Shown piece after piece: positions 14,945 through 27,809 of a stretch of DNA of 64,000 bases (position 1 is its first letter; every line of letters starts with the position of its first letter). This stretch comes from DATKRB01 sp036501425 (GTDB taxonomy: Bacteria; Actinomycetota; Acidimicrobiia; Acidimicrobiales; RAAP-2). A program made the position numbers and the translations under genes. The notes below the pieces were generated by a model. It saw only the letters and a program-made list of their open reading frames with translations. It ran no database searches and had not been told where the DNA came from. The stretch lies in contig DASYAI010000040.1 of the NCBI GenBank assembly GCA_036501425.1, forward strand, positions 62,001-126,000. The letters are read 5' to 3'.

Positions 14945-17900
14945 ATGGCCCACTCGGACCCTGGCGGCGCACCGGTCGTAGGCCTGTACGACGGCGCGCA
15001 CGAGCACGACGCCTGCGGCATCGGCATGGTGGCCCATCTCGACGGACGAGCCACCCACGGCCTGGTGGTCAAGGCGTTGGAGGTCAACGAGCGGCTCGCC
15101 CATCGTGGGGCCTCGGGCGCCGAGGTCGACACCGGGGACGGCTCGGGCATCTTGCTCCAGCTGCCGCACCGCTTCCTCACCGCGGTGGCGGCCCAGATCG
15201 GGTTCGCGCTGCCCGGGCCCGGACGCTTCGCCACCGGCATGGCGTTCCTGCCCGCCGACCCTGAGGCAGCCGGCAAGGCGCGGGCGCAGATCTCGCTCCT
15301 CGCCGCCGAGGAAGGGCTCCGGGTCTTGGCGTGGCGGGAGGTGCCGGTCGACGACTCGACCCTGGGGGTCACCGCGCGCCGGGCCCAGCCCCGCATCGAG
15401 CAGCTCTTCGTCGAGCCCACCGCGCCGACCGACCTGGTCGGCCTCGAGCGGCTGGCGTTCGTGCTGCGCAAGCGGGCCGAGCACGGGATCGACGACCTCT
15501 CGTTCGCCTCCCTGTCGGCCCGCACGATGGTCTACAAGGGGATGCTCACCCCCGGGCAGCTGGTCGCGTTCTATCCCGAGCTGGCCGACGAGCGCGTCGA
15601 GTCGGGCCTGGCACTCGTCCACTCGCGCTTCTCGACCAACACCTTCCCGAGCTGGCCCCTCGCCCACCCGTACCGCTACCTGGCGCACAACGGCGAGATC
15701 AACACGGTGGCCGGCAACCGCAACTGGATGCGGGCCCGCGAGGCGCTGCTGCGCACCGACCTCATCCCCGGCGACCTGTCGCGGATCTTTCCGGTCTGCA
15801 CGCCCGGAGCGAGCGACTCGGCCAGCTTCGACGAGGTCCTCGAGCTGTTGCACCTGGGGGGCCGCTCCCTGCCTCACGCCGTGCTGATGATGATCCCCGA
15901 GGCGTGGGAGAACAACGGCGCCATGGACCCGGCGCGGCGGGCCTTCTACCGCTACCACGCGTCGCTGATGGAGCCGTGGGACGGGCCCGCCGCGGTGGCC
16001 TTCACCGACGGCACGGTGATCGGTGCCGTCCTCGACCGCAACGGCCTGCGGCCGGCCCGTTACTGGGTCACCGACGACGGCCTGGTGGTGCTGGCCAGCG
16101 AGGTGGGCGTCCTCGACGCCCCGCCCGAGTCGGTGGTCCGCAAGGGACGCCTCCAGCCCGGGCGCATGTTCCTGGTGGACACGGCCCAGGGGCGCATCGT
16201 CGACGACGACGAGATCAAGGCCGCCCTGGCGGCCGAGCACCCCTACGCCCAGTGGCTGGCCAAGGACCAGGTCAGCCTGGCCGACCTGCCGCCCCGGGCG
16301 ATGCTGACGCCCCAGCACGCCAGCGTGGTCAGCCACCAGCGCCTCTTCGGGTACAGCACCGAGGAGCTGCGGCTCATCCTGGCGCCCATGGCGCGCACCG
16401 GCGCCGAGCCGACCGGCTCGATGGGCTCGGACGCCGCCATCGCCGCCCTGTCGGACCGCTCGCGCCCGCTCTACGACTACTTCACCCAGCTCTTCGCCCA
16501 GGTGACCAACCCGCCGCTGGACGCCATCCGCGAGGAGCTGGTGACCTCGCTGGCCGCCACCGTCGGCCCCGAGGGGAACCTGCTCGAGGCCACCCAGGGC
16601 TCGTGCCGCCAGATCCTCCTGCCCCAGCCGGTGATCGACCGCGACGACCTGGCGAAGCTGATGTACGTGAACGAGCGGGGCGAGACACCCGGCTTCGAGG
16701 CCTTCGCCGTCGACGGGCTCTTCCCCGTGCGGGCCGCCGGCGACGTCGGCCGCCCGACCGCCCAGGGCGGCGCCGACCTGGCGAACGCCATCTCCGAGGT
16801 GCGGGCCAAGGTGTCGGCGGCGATCGCCGGGGGCGCCAACGTGATCGTCCTCTCCGACCGCAACGCCACCACCGAGCTGGCGCCGATCCCCTCCCTGCTG
16901 CTGGTGGCCGCGGTGCACAACCACCTGGTGCGCGAACGCACCCGCACCCGGGTAGGGCTGGTGGTCGAGACCGGCGACGCCCGCGAGGTCCACCACATGG
17001 CGCTGCTCCTCGGGTACGGAGCGGCGGCGGTCAACCCGTACCTGGCGCTCGAGACCCTCGACGACATGATCGCCAGCGGGCAGCTCGAGGGCCTGTCGCC
17101 CCGCCAGGCACACCAGAATTACATCAAGGCAGCCTGCAAGGGCGTGCTGAAGGTCATGTCGAAGATGGGCATCTCGACCGTGGCCTCCTACACCGGGGCT
17201 CAGGTGTTCGAGGCGATCGGGCTGGACCGCGACGTCGTCGCCGAGTACTTCACCGGCACCGCCAGCCGCATCGGCGGGGTGGGGCTCGACGTGCTGGCGG
17301 CCGAGGTCGCGGCCCGTCACCGGTTGGCCCATCTCGACCGGCCCACCGAGCGGGCCCATCGCGAGCTGGAGGTCGGCGGGGAGTACCAGTGGCGACGGGA
17401 GGGGGAGCACCACCTCTTCAACCCCAAGACGGTCTTCAAGCTCCAGCACGCCACCCGGGCCAAGCGGTTCGACATCTTTTCGGAGTACACGTCGATGGTG
17501 GACGACCAGTCGGCCCGCCTCGGCACCATCCGGGGGCTGCTGCAGCTCGTGCCGCCCGCCTCGGGGCCGATCCCCGTCGAAGAGGTCGAGCCGGCCTCGG
17601 CCATCATGCGCCGGTTCTCCACCGGCGCCATGTCCTACGGCTCCATCTCAGCCGAGGCGCACGAGACGCTGGCCATCGCCATGAACCGGATCGGCGGCCG
17701 GTCGAACACCGGCGAGGGCGGCGAGGACCCCCGACGGTTCGTCGCCGACGCCAACGGCGACCTGCGCCGCAGCTCCATCAAGCAGGTGGCCTCGGGGCGG
17801 TTCGGGGTGACCAGCCAGTACCTGGTGAACGCGGACGACCTGCAGATCAAGATCTCCCAGGGCGCCAAGCCGGGGGAGGGCGGGCAGCTGCCGGGGGCCA

Positions 17901-19523
17901 AGGTCTACCCGTGGATCGCCCGGACCAGGTTCTCCACCCCCGGCGTCGGGCTGATCTCCCCCCCACCGCACCACGACATCTACTCGATCGAGGACATCGC
18001 CCAGCTCATCCACGACCTCAAGTCGGCCAACCCCGAGGCGCGGGTGCACGTCAAGCTGGTGGCCGAGGTCGGCGTGGGCACCGTCGCCGCGGGGGTCGCC
18101 AAGGCCCACTCCGACGTGGTGCTCATTTCGGGGCACGACGGTGGCACCGGGGCGGCGCCCCTCACCTCGCTCAAGCATGCCGGGATCCCCTGGGAGCTGG
18201 GGCTGGCCGAGACCCAGCAGACCCTGATGGTCAACGGGCTGCGCGACCGCATCGTGGTGCAGGTCGACGGACAGCTGAAGACCGGCCGCGACGTGGTCAT
18301 CGGGGCGCTCCTGGGCGCCGAGGAGTTCGGCTTCGCCACCGCGCCGCTGGTGGTGTCGGGTTGCATCATGATGCGGGTCTGTCACCTCGACACCTGCCCG
18401 GTCGGGATCGCCACCCAGAACCCCAAGCTGCGGGCCCGGTTCGCCGGCAAGCCCGAGTTCGTCACCACGTTCTTCGAGTACATCGCCGAGGAGGTCCGAC
18501 AGCACCTGGCCTCGCTCGGCCTGCGGAGCCTCGACGAGGCGATCGGCCGGGCCGACCTGCTCGACACCACCCCGGCGATCGACCACTGGAAGGCGGCCGG
18601 GCTCGACCTGAGCGCGATCATCACCGTTCCGACCTCCACCTACGACACCGCACCGCGCCAGACCCGGTCCCAGGACCACGGCCTCGAGCACGCCCTGGAC
18701 CACCGCTTCCTCGGTGCCTGCCAGGGCGCCATCGACTCGGGCACGCCGGTGCGCATGGAGCTCCCGATCGCCAACGTGGACCGGACCGTCGGCACCTTGC
18801 TCGGCTCGGCGATCACCCGGAAGCACGGCGCCGACGGCCTGCCCGACGGCACCATCTGCCTCACCTTCCACGGCTCGGCCGGCCAGAGCTTCGGCGCCTT
18901 CGTGCCCCGAGGTGTCACCATGCGACTGCTGGGCGATGCCAACGACTACCTGGGCAAGGGGCTGTCGGGCGGTCGGCTGGTGGTCCGACCGCCGCTCGCC
19001 TCGCGCTTCATCGCCGAGGAGCAGATCATCGCCGGCAACGTGATCCTCTACGGGGCGACCGCCGGCGAGGTCTTCATCCGCGGCCAGGTCGGCGAGCGGT
19101 TCTGCGTACGCAACTCGGGCGCGGTGGCGGTGGTGGAGGGGATCGGCGACCACGGGTGCGAGTACATGACCGGGGGACGGGTGATCGTGCTCGGACCGAC
19201 GGGGCGGAACTTCGGGGCCGGCATGTCCGGGGGGATCGCCTACGTCTACGACCCCGACCGCACCTTCGGCCAACGCTTCAACGCCGAGCTGGTCGACGTG
19301 GAGCCGCTGGGCTCCGACGACCGCGAGTGGGTGTTCGACATGGTGCTGCGCCACCGCGAGGAGACCGGATCGGCGGTGGCCGCCCGGCTGCTCTCGGGCT
19401 GGCGACGCGCCGAAGGGGATCTCGTGAAGGTGATGCCCCGCGACTACCGGCGCGTGCTCGAGGCGACCGACCGCGCCGAGCGTGAGGGTCGGTCGGTGGA
19501 CGAGGCCGTGATGGCGACCGCCC

Positions 19524-19531
<8 letters not shown>
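14945..19531 (+). CDS. gltB: Glutamate synthase large (alpha) subunit
   Basis: This 1528-residue ferredoxin/NADPH-type GOGAT large subunit makes glutamate from glutamine and 2-oxoglutarate. Cys24 in HDACGIGMVA becomes the N-terminal nucleophile of the class II glutaminase domain after removal of a 23-residue propeptide. The central and FMN domains follow, including GGRSNTGEGGEDPRRF and the HDGGTGAAPLTS loop. The [3Fe-4S] ligands sit in CIMMRVCHLDTCPVG. The C-terminal GXGXG beta-helix contains GEVFIRGQVGERFCVRNSG. Full length for the family. The ATG at 14945 follows ggaagga. It overlaps gltD by 8 bp, so translation is coupled. Confidence 0.97.
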
Positions 19532-22791
<3,260 letters not shown>

Positions 22792-22810
<19 letters not shown>

Positions 22811-22854
22811 CCCCGCCAACTGGGCTCGTGAACCCGCCAGCTGGGCTGGTGACC
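22792..22854. repeat. 21-bp tandem repeat, 3 copies, each with an in-frame stop
   Basis: Copies at 22792-22812, 22813-22833 and 22834-22854 share ccgccaactgggc followed by a TGA. The first copy encodes the Pgi C terminus (RQLGA-stop). The unit length of seven codons keeps the frame, so the next copies read RQLGS-stop and RQLGW-stop. Confidence 0.9.
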
Positions 22855-22933
22855 CCGACCGCCAGCGCGGCGCCGGGGCGAAGCGACCCTCGCTGAGGAC
22901 GGCCCCGGCGTGTGGCGCCGGGCACGAGGACGA

Positions 22934-24325
22934 TCACGGAGCGGCTTGTCGAACCCAGGCTTGGGCGCCGGCTTGGACCGCGTCCCACGGGCTGCCGAGC
23001 GGTGGGGTGTACGACAGGTCGAGGTCGCTGACCTCCTCCACCCTCATCCCGTGGAAGATGGCGGTGGCCGGGATGTCGACGCGCTTGGCCACCTCGGCGC
23101 CACGATGCCCGACCAGCTGGACGCCGAGCAGGCGGCCCGTCCGGCGGTCACCGGTGTAGCGCATGGCGATGCGATGGGCGCCGGGGTAGTAGGCCTTGTG
23201 GTCGTCGGCCTCGTGAGCGACCGTGACCGGATCGAACCCGGCGGCCACTGCCTCGACGTCGCGGAGCCCGGTCCGGGCCGCCACCAGGTCGAAGACCTTG
23301 ACCACCTGGGTGCCCAGGCTGCCGGCGAACTCCCGGTGACCGCCCAGGGCGTTTTCGGCCGCCACCCGGCCCTGCTTGTGCGCCGTCGTCCCGAGCGGGA
23401 GATAGGTCGAACCGAGCAGTCGGTGGTAGGTGGTGGTGCAGTCCCCGGCGGCGAAGACGTCGGGCAGGTTGGTCCGCATCTGGCGGTCGACCTCGATCGC
23501 CCCCTTGGTTCCGAGCGCGGCCCCCGCGTCGGCGGCGAGCCGGGTGTCGGGTCGGACACCGACCACCACCAGGACCACATCGACGCTGCGGGTCACCTGG
23601 CCGTCGGGACCGAGCCCGTCCACCTCGATGCGGCCGGCCGCTCCCGGCGGGGCCTTGGCGATCCTGGTAGCCGCGGTGCTGCACAGCACCTCGACCCGGT
23701 GGGCCTCCAGCTCGGCGTGGACCAGGCGGCCGAGCTCGGGGTCCACCGTCGGGAGCACCTCGGGGAGCGCCTCGAGCTGGGTCACCGCCAGCCCCCGACC
23801 GACGAGCGCCTCGGCCAGTTCCAACCCGATGTACCCGCCACCGACGATCAGGGCCCGCTCGGGCCCCCGTTCCTCGAGCGTGGCCATGACGGCCAAGGCG
23901 TCGCCCATCGAGTGGAGCAGGTGCACCCCGTCGGCAACCCCGAGGGCGTCGGGACCGACCAGCCCGTCGATGGGTGGACGGACCGATACCGCCCCGGTGC
24001 CGACGACCAGGGCGTCGTAGCCGAGGACCTCCTCGGTGCCGCCGGGGGTGGCGACGAGGAGCTTGTGGCCGCCCGGGTCGATGCGCCGGGCCACGGTGTC
24101 GAGGCGCAGCGTCATCCCGGTCGCCTCCAGATCGGCGACGGTCCGGTGGGCCAGGTTCTCCCAACCGGGTACCTCGCCCGAGAGGTAGTAGGGAATCCCG
24201 CAGATCGAAAAGTTCGGGTAGGCGTCGGCGACCACGACCGTGACCTCGGCGTCGGGGTCGAGCTCTCGGGCTCGGAGCGCGGCACTGATGCCGGCGTCGC
24301 TACCTCCCACGGCAACGAGGTGCAT
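22934..24325 (-). CDS. CoA-disulfide-reductase-like FAD/NAD(P) oxidoreductase
   Basis: The 463-residue flavoprotein of the pyridine nucleotide-disulfide reductase superfamily has FAD motif VAVGGSDAGISAALRA (4-19). The single redox Cys42 in NFSICGIPYYLSGEV is characteristic of CoA-disulfide reductases and NADH oxidase/peroxidase relatives. The NAD(P) motif is ALIVGGGYIGLELAEALV and the second FAD site is DVFAAGDCTTT. It probably reduces a low-molecular-weight disulfide or persulfide. It lies downstream of arsI and the aquaporin on one strand and divergent from arsR, so a role in restoring thiols during arsenic stress is plausible (inference). The ATG at 24325 follows aaaggaaa. Confidence 0.85.
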   Translation of the reverse strand: MHLVAVGGSDAGISAALRARELDPDAEVTVVVADAYPNFSICGIPYYLSGEVPGWENLAHRTVADLEATGMTLRLDTVARRIDPGGHKLLVATPGGTEEVLGYDALVVGTGAVSVRPPIDGLVGPDALGVADGVHLLHSMGDALAVMATLEERGPERALIVGGGYIGLELAEALVGRGLAVTQLEALPEVLPTVDPELGRLVHAELEAHRVEVLCSTAATRIAKAPPGAAGRIEVDGLGPDGQVTRSVDVVLVVVGVRPDTRLAADAGAALGTKGAIEVDRQMRTNLPDVFAAGDCTTTYHRLLGSTYLPLGTTAHKQGRVAAENALGGHREFAGSLGTQVVKVFDLVAARTGLRDVEAVAAGFDPVTVAHEADDHKAYYPGAHRIAMRYTGDRRTGRLLGVQLVGHRGAEVAKRVDIPATAIFHGMRVEEVSDLDLSYTPPLGSPWDAVQAGAQAWVRQAAP

Positions 24326-24403
24326 GACGTTTCCTTTCTCGCTCCGCCGGGTCTGGGTCCGCCGGAGGTCTCAGTCCGACCGGGGTCTCAGTCCGGCGGG
24401 GTC

Positions 24404-25243
24404 TCAGTCGGCCGAAAGCGGATCGGGCTCGTCGGCGCCGGGCACGACGAGCGGAGGCACGGCGCCGTTGGCCCAGCGGGGATCGGCGTCGGCGCCAGAC
24501 GCGCGCAGCGCCGGCACGGCACTGGCGGGGGTGTCCTGGTGGTGCGGGAAGACGACGTTGGACGCCTCGGCCGGGGTGACGTCGGGATAGAGGGCCTTCA
24601 TGACCAGCACCGCAACTCCCGCCCCCACCACCTGTGCCCCGATGAACAGCAGGGCCGAGGCGGGCGCGATCCCGGCGAGGGTGTTGGTGAACATCCGGCC
24701 GACGGTGATCGCCGGGTTGGCGAAACTGGTGGAGCTGGTGAAGAAGTAGGCGGCGCCGATGTACGCACCGACCGCGGCCGGGGCGCTCCGGCTCCGGCCG
24801 GTCCGGGCCAGGGCGAGGACGACGAGCAACAGGCCGAGGGTGGCGATCACCTCGGAGAGGAAGTGCGCCCCGCTCGCCCGGTCCTTCGCCGACATGCTGA
24901 CGGCGGCCTTGGAGAACATGAGGTTGGCCAACACTGCGCCGCCGACGCACCCCGCCACCTGCGCCGGCAGGTACGCGGCGGCGTCACGCCAACGCAGCCC
25001 ACCGAAGGCGGCGTCGACGAGGGAAACGACCGGGTTGAAGTGGGCGCCCGACACCCCACCGAACATGAGGATGACGGCGAACAGCCCACCGGCCGTGGCG
25101 GCGGCATTCTCGAACAGTTGGAGGCCGGCGTCGCCGGGCGAGAGCTGCTGGGCGGCGATCCCCGAGCCGATCACGATCGCCGCCAGGAGCGCACTTCCCA
25201 GCAGCTCCGCCAAGAGGCGTCGCCGCAACGGCGCCTCGGTCAC
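24404..25243 (-). CDS. MIP/aquaporin channel of arsenic operon (AqpS-like)
   Basis: The 279-residue channel has six predicted helices and two half-helix loops: HFNPVV (NPV, 70-72) and SFANPAIT (NPA, 176-178). The selectivity-filter Arg that normally follows NPA is Ile here, with Arg183 four residues later, as I recall for arsenic-linked MIP proteins. The substrate is probably arsenite or a methylarsenical acid. The last 55 residues form a Pro/Asp-rich cytoplasmic tail. The start is GTG at 25243 after gaggac; arsI ends 34 bp upstream. No ArsB/Acr3 pump is adjacent. Confidence 0.85.
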   Translation of the reverse strand: MTEAPLRRRLLAELLGSALLAAIVIGSGIAAQQLSPGDAGLQLFENAAATAGGLFAVILMFGGVSGAHFNPVVSLVDAAFGGLRWRDAAAYLPAQVAGCVGGAVLANLMFSKAAVSMSAKDRASGAHFLSEVIATLGLLLVVLALARTGRSRSAPAAVGAYIGAAYFFTSSTSFANPAITVGRMFTNTLAGIAPASALLFIGAQVVGAGVAVLVMKALYPDVTPAEASNVVFPHHQDTPASAVPALRASGADADPRWANGAVPPLVVPGADEPDPLSAD

Positions 25244-25277
25244 GGTCCTCGTCCCTCGATCGGTCGGTAGTCGACGC

Positions 25278-25745
25278 TCAGCAGCGGCCCGAGGGACCCG
25301 GGGCGATCAGGGCGAGATCGGGCCCTGTGGCGCAGCAGCCCGGGCCACTCGGGTCGGCCGACCCAACGGTGGTGACGTCGGCGTCGGCCAGCACCGTGTA
25401 GACCTCCCAACGGGCCCCGCCCGGACCGTCCACCCACACCTTGTCCTGGATGGCGTAGCAGCAGCTCACCTGCTCCTCGACGACCGTCGGGAGCTCGGCG
25501 GTCGAGAGGCGGGCGTGGGCCGCGGCCACGTCCTCGGTCGACTCGACCTCGACGCCCAGGTGGTTGAGGCTCCCGGCGGGTGCCCCGGCGTTCTCGATGA
25601 GCACCAGCTTGAGCGGCGGATCGACCACGGCGAAGTTGGCGTAGCCCGGCCGGCGCTTGGCCGGCTCGACAGCGAAGAGCTTGGAGTAGAAGTCGACCGC
25701 CTCGTCGATGTCGGCGACGTTCAACGCGAGCTGGAGACGGGACAT
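25278..25745 (-). CDS. arsI: ArsI/CadI-type C-As lyase (VOC dioxygenase)
   Basis: The 155-residue vicinal oxygen chelate protein aligns with ArsI, the Fe(II)-dependent dioxygenase that cleaves the C-As bond of trivalent organoarsenicals. The predicted metal ligands are Gln5 (RLQLALNV), His62 (NHLGVEVES) and Glu114 (RWEVYT). The arsenic-binding vicinal pair Cys95-Cys96 is in VSCCYAIQDKVWV. A C-terminal extension holds GCCATG and a final Cys. CadI (cadmium-induced) belongs to the same family. The ATG at 25745 follows aggagg. It is first in an operon with the aquaporin and flavoprotein, divergent from arsR. Confidence 0.9.
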   Translation of the reverse strand: MSRLQLALNVADIDEAVDFYSKLFAVEPAKRRPGYANFAVVDPPLKLVLIENAGAPAGSLNHLGVEVESTEDVAAAHARLSTAELPTVVEEQVSCCYAIQDKVWVDGPGGARWEVYTVLADADVTTVGSADPSGPGCCATGPDLALIAPGPSGRC

Positions 25746-25832
25746 GGGGGCACGTCCTCCTGATAGATTGACCAGTGTCGATGGACAGTGTGGGCTACAT
25801 ATCTACGTCTGTCAATGTCTAAGGGGAACCTC
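25746..25832. promoter_or_regulatory. arsI-arsR divergent promoter/operator region
   Basis: The 87-bp spacer is AT-richer than its surroundings. It contains ATTGAC at 25767-25772 and GTCAAT at 25811-25816 as widely spaced inverted arms, and a tight dyad TGTC-gatg-GACA at 25776-25787. TTGACC (plus) and TTGACA (minus) could serve as -35 elements for the two directions. A dimeric ArsR operator here is likely, but the exact site is not resolved. Confidence 0.5.
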
Positions 25833-26183
25833 GTGGCGCCGACCCAGACCAAGACCATCCCGGTGACGTCCACCGGCGAGCTGTGCTGCGGGTCGGTGGT
25901 CGACGCGCCCCTCCACGAGACCGAGGCCTACGAGCTGGCCAAGGTCCTCGCGGCCCTGGCCGACCCGGTGCGGTTGCGGCTGCTCTCCCTCGTCGCCTCG
26001 CGGACCGAGATCTGCTCGTGTGATCTCGAGTCGCCGTTGGGCAAGAGTCAGCCGACCGTCTCCCATCACACCAGGGTTCTGGCCGACGCCGGTCTGCTCG
26101 TGGGCGAGAAACGCGGCCGGTGGGTGTGGTGGCGGGTCGAGCCGGCCCGGCTCGCCGCCGTACGGGCCGCGCTCGGCGGGTAG
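25833..26183 (+). CDS. arsR: ArsR-family arsenic-responsive repressor
   Basis: The 116-residue winged-helix repressor has LAKVLAALADPVRLRLLSLV and recognition helix SQPTVSHHTRVL, ending in the beta wing GRWVWWRVEP. Putative As(III) ligands are the N-terminal pair Cys18-Cys19 (ELCCGS) and Cys61/Cys63 in EICSCDL. This resembles the Corynebacterium-type site made of an N-terminal Cys pair plus one helix Cys, more than the E. coli type. The GTG at 25833 is chosen for the well-spaced aagggg; an ATG at 25815 is an alternative. It should repress itself and the divergent arsI operon until arsenite binds. Confidence 0.88.
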   Translation: MAPTQTKTIPVTSTGELCCGSVVDAPLHETEAYELAKVLAALADPVRLRLLSLVASRTEICSCDLESPLGKSQPTVSHHTRVLADAGLLVGEKRGRWVWWRVEPARLAAVRAALGG

Positions 26184-26224
26184 CCGAGGAGCGGACGAGA
26201 CCCTCGACCCTCGGTCGGGAAGCC

Positions 26225-27409
26225 CTAGACCGGCAGCCCGCCCAGAGCCACGGCGACGCCGACCACGCCGGCGAGCAGCAGTCCGCTGACGACGGTGCGG
26301 CGGAGGGCGAAGATCCACAGCAGTGCCCCGGCGAGTACCGGGATCTGCCAGAGGTGTCCGAATGCGAGGCCCAGGGGGATCGCCGAACCGCCGATGGCCC
26401 CGATGACCGCCGGCCCTGCGCCGGTCAGGAACGACTCGACCGACCTGTTGTCCCGGATCGCCTCGAAGCGTGGACCCCCGACCACCACGAAGAGGAACGA
26501 CGGGGTGAAGGCGACGAGGGCGGCGAGCAGACCGCCGCCGACCCCACCGGCTGCGTAACCGACGACGGCCACGGTCTGGACGACCGGGCCGGGGGTGACC
26601 TGGCCGAGGGCCACGGCGCTGAGGAACTGGGCGCCGGTCATCCAGTGGTAGGTGGTCACGGCGTCGTGCTGCATGAGCGGGATGATGACGAACCCGCCGC
26701 CGTAGGAGAGGGCACCCACCTTCAGGGCCACCCACGCCAAGGCGCCCGAACCGCCGACGGCGGCGTGGAGCGCGAGGCCGGGGACCAAGGCCCGGGCCGG
26801 GCCCGTCGTCGGCCGGCTCTGCCGGCGCACGACGACCTCGGTCGCCCCGCAGCCGACGAGTACCAGCACCAGGTAGGGACCCACGGTGGCCGCTGCCGCG
26901 CCGCCCATCAGCGCGTAGAGCGCCCAGCGCAACTGCCGGGTCCATCTGGTGCCGATGCGCCGTCGACTGGCCGGGACCAGGCGGGACGCCGCGTGCACGG
27001 CCACGGCCGGCACCGCCGCACCGGACCCCGTCGCCGCGCCCACGATCCAGGTCGGGGGATGGCTGGCCAAAAAGATCGCCGCGAGGCCCACGATGAGGAC
27101 GAGCCCGGGAGCGATGAAGCCCAGGCCGCCGAGGACTGCGCCCCGCGCCCCGCGGAGCCGCCAGGCGCAGTAGATGGCGAGCTGGGTGGAGGCCGGTCCC
27201 GGCAACAGGTTGGTGGTCGCCGTGGCGTCCTCGAACTCCGCCGCGTCGATCCACAGGCGTTCTTCGACGCACATGCGCCGCAGGAGGGCGATGTGCGTGG
27301 GCGGCCCCCCGAAGCCGATGCACCCGAGGCGGGTCCATTGCCCGACGATGGTGCTCAGAGGCACCGTCGTCGGGGAGGGATCGTCCCCGGTGGGGTCGGG
27401 GGCCTTCAC
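26225..27409 (-). CDS. chrA: Chromate transporter, long-chain type
   Basis: The 394-residue membrane protein of the CHR family has two homologous halves. The N-terminal half carries GFGGPPTHIALLRRM and PGPASTQLAIYCAW; the C-terminal half repeats it as SYGGGFVIIPLMQHD and LGQVTPGPVVQTVAVVGY. CHR proteins of this size export chromate from the cytoplasm using the proton gradient, though some have other anion roles. The GTG at 27409 overlaps the padR stop by 4 bp (GTGA); the long upstream open frame is just the other frame of padR. Confidence 0.88.
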   Translation of the reverse strand: MKAPDPTGDDPSPTTVPLSTIVGQWTRLGCIGFGGPPTHIALLRRMCVEERLWIDAAEFEDATATTNLLPGPASTQLAIYCAWRLRGARGAVLGGLGFIAPGLVLIVGLAAIFLASHPPTWIVGAATGSGAAVPAVAVHAASRLVPASRRRIGTRWTRQLRWALYALMGGAAAATVGPYLVLVLVGCGATEVVVRRQSRPTTGPARALVPGLALHAAVGGSGALAWVALKVGALSYGGGFVIIPLMQHDAVTTYHWMTGAQFLSAVALGQVTPGPVVQTVAVVGYAAGGVGGGLLAALVAFTPSFLFVVVGGPRFEAIRDNRSVESFLTGAGPAVIGAIGGSAIPLGLAFGHLWQIPVLAGALLWIFALRRTVVSGLLLAGVVGVAVALGGLPV

Positions 27410-27711
27410 GGCACGACCTCGCCGAGGAGCTCGGCGGCCAGCTCGCGCAGCTGCTCTTTGGCGGCCTCGAGGGTGCGGCGCCCCTTGGCCGTCGCCTCGT
27501 AGGAGCGGCGGGCCCGGCCCCCGACCACCTGAGGGCGGGACGTGATCAGCCCTTCGGCTTCCATCTTGTGCAGGGTGGGATAGAGCGATCCGGGACTGAT
27601 CCGATAGCCGTGCTCGGCCAGCTCGGCGGTCATCCACGCCCCGTGGATGGGGCCGTGGGCGGCGTGGTGGAGGATGTGCAGGCGGACGGCGCCCCGGAGG
27701 AACTCGCGCAC
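27406..27711 (-). CDS. PadR-family transcriptional regulator
   Basis: The 101-residue protein is a minimal PadR winged helix: ILHHAAHGPIHGAWMTAELA, the signature YRISPGSLYPTLHKMEAEGLI (about 35-55), a wing ending in RRSYEATAKG, and a C-terminal dimerisation helix. It is probably the local regulator of chrA, which it overlaps, in place of the usual ChrB. The GTG at 27711 has TAGGAT 7 nt upstream (leaderless). Two copies of ATCGATATCG overlap this promoter, suggesting autoregulation. Confidence 0.88.
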   Translation of the reverse strand: MREFLRGAVRLHILHHAAHGPIHGAWMTAELAEHGYRISPGSLYPTLHKMEAEGLITSRPQVVGGRARRSYEATAKGRRTLEAAKEQLRELAAELLGEVVP

Positions 27712-27718
27712 CCGAGGG

Positions 27719-27747
27719 ATCCTAATCGATATCGCTCATCGATATCG
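27719..27747 (-). promoter_or_regulatory. padR-chrA leaderless promoter with paired ATCGATATCG operators
   Basis: The minus-strand -10 TAGGAT (27719-27724) sits 7 nt before the GTG. Immediately upstream, ATCGATATCG occurs at 27725-27734 and 27738-27747, 13 bp apart. Each contains the palindrome CGATATCG, so this is a likely operator pair for the adjacent PadR repressor, covering the spacer and -35 region. Confidence 0.6.
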
Positions 27748-27809
27748 TATTTCGTAATCGGTAGTAATCGTCTGCTGCTGGGCGCCTCGGGACTCGACGC
27801 TGGGGAAGC

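Noticed and set aside
14834..17449. Very long open frame antisense to gltB (over 850 codons)
   Set aside because: It mirrors the codon structure of gltB; composition is typical of GC-rich antisense frames and no domain is recognisable.
15331..19485. Long alternative-frame open stretch inside gltB
   Set aside because: Arg/Pro/Gly-rich translation without motifs, fully contained in a clearly functional gene.
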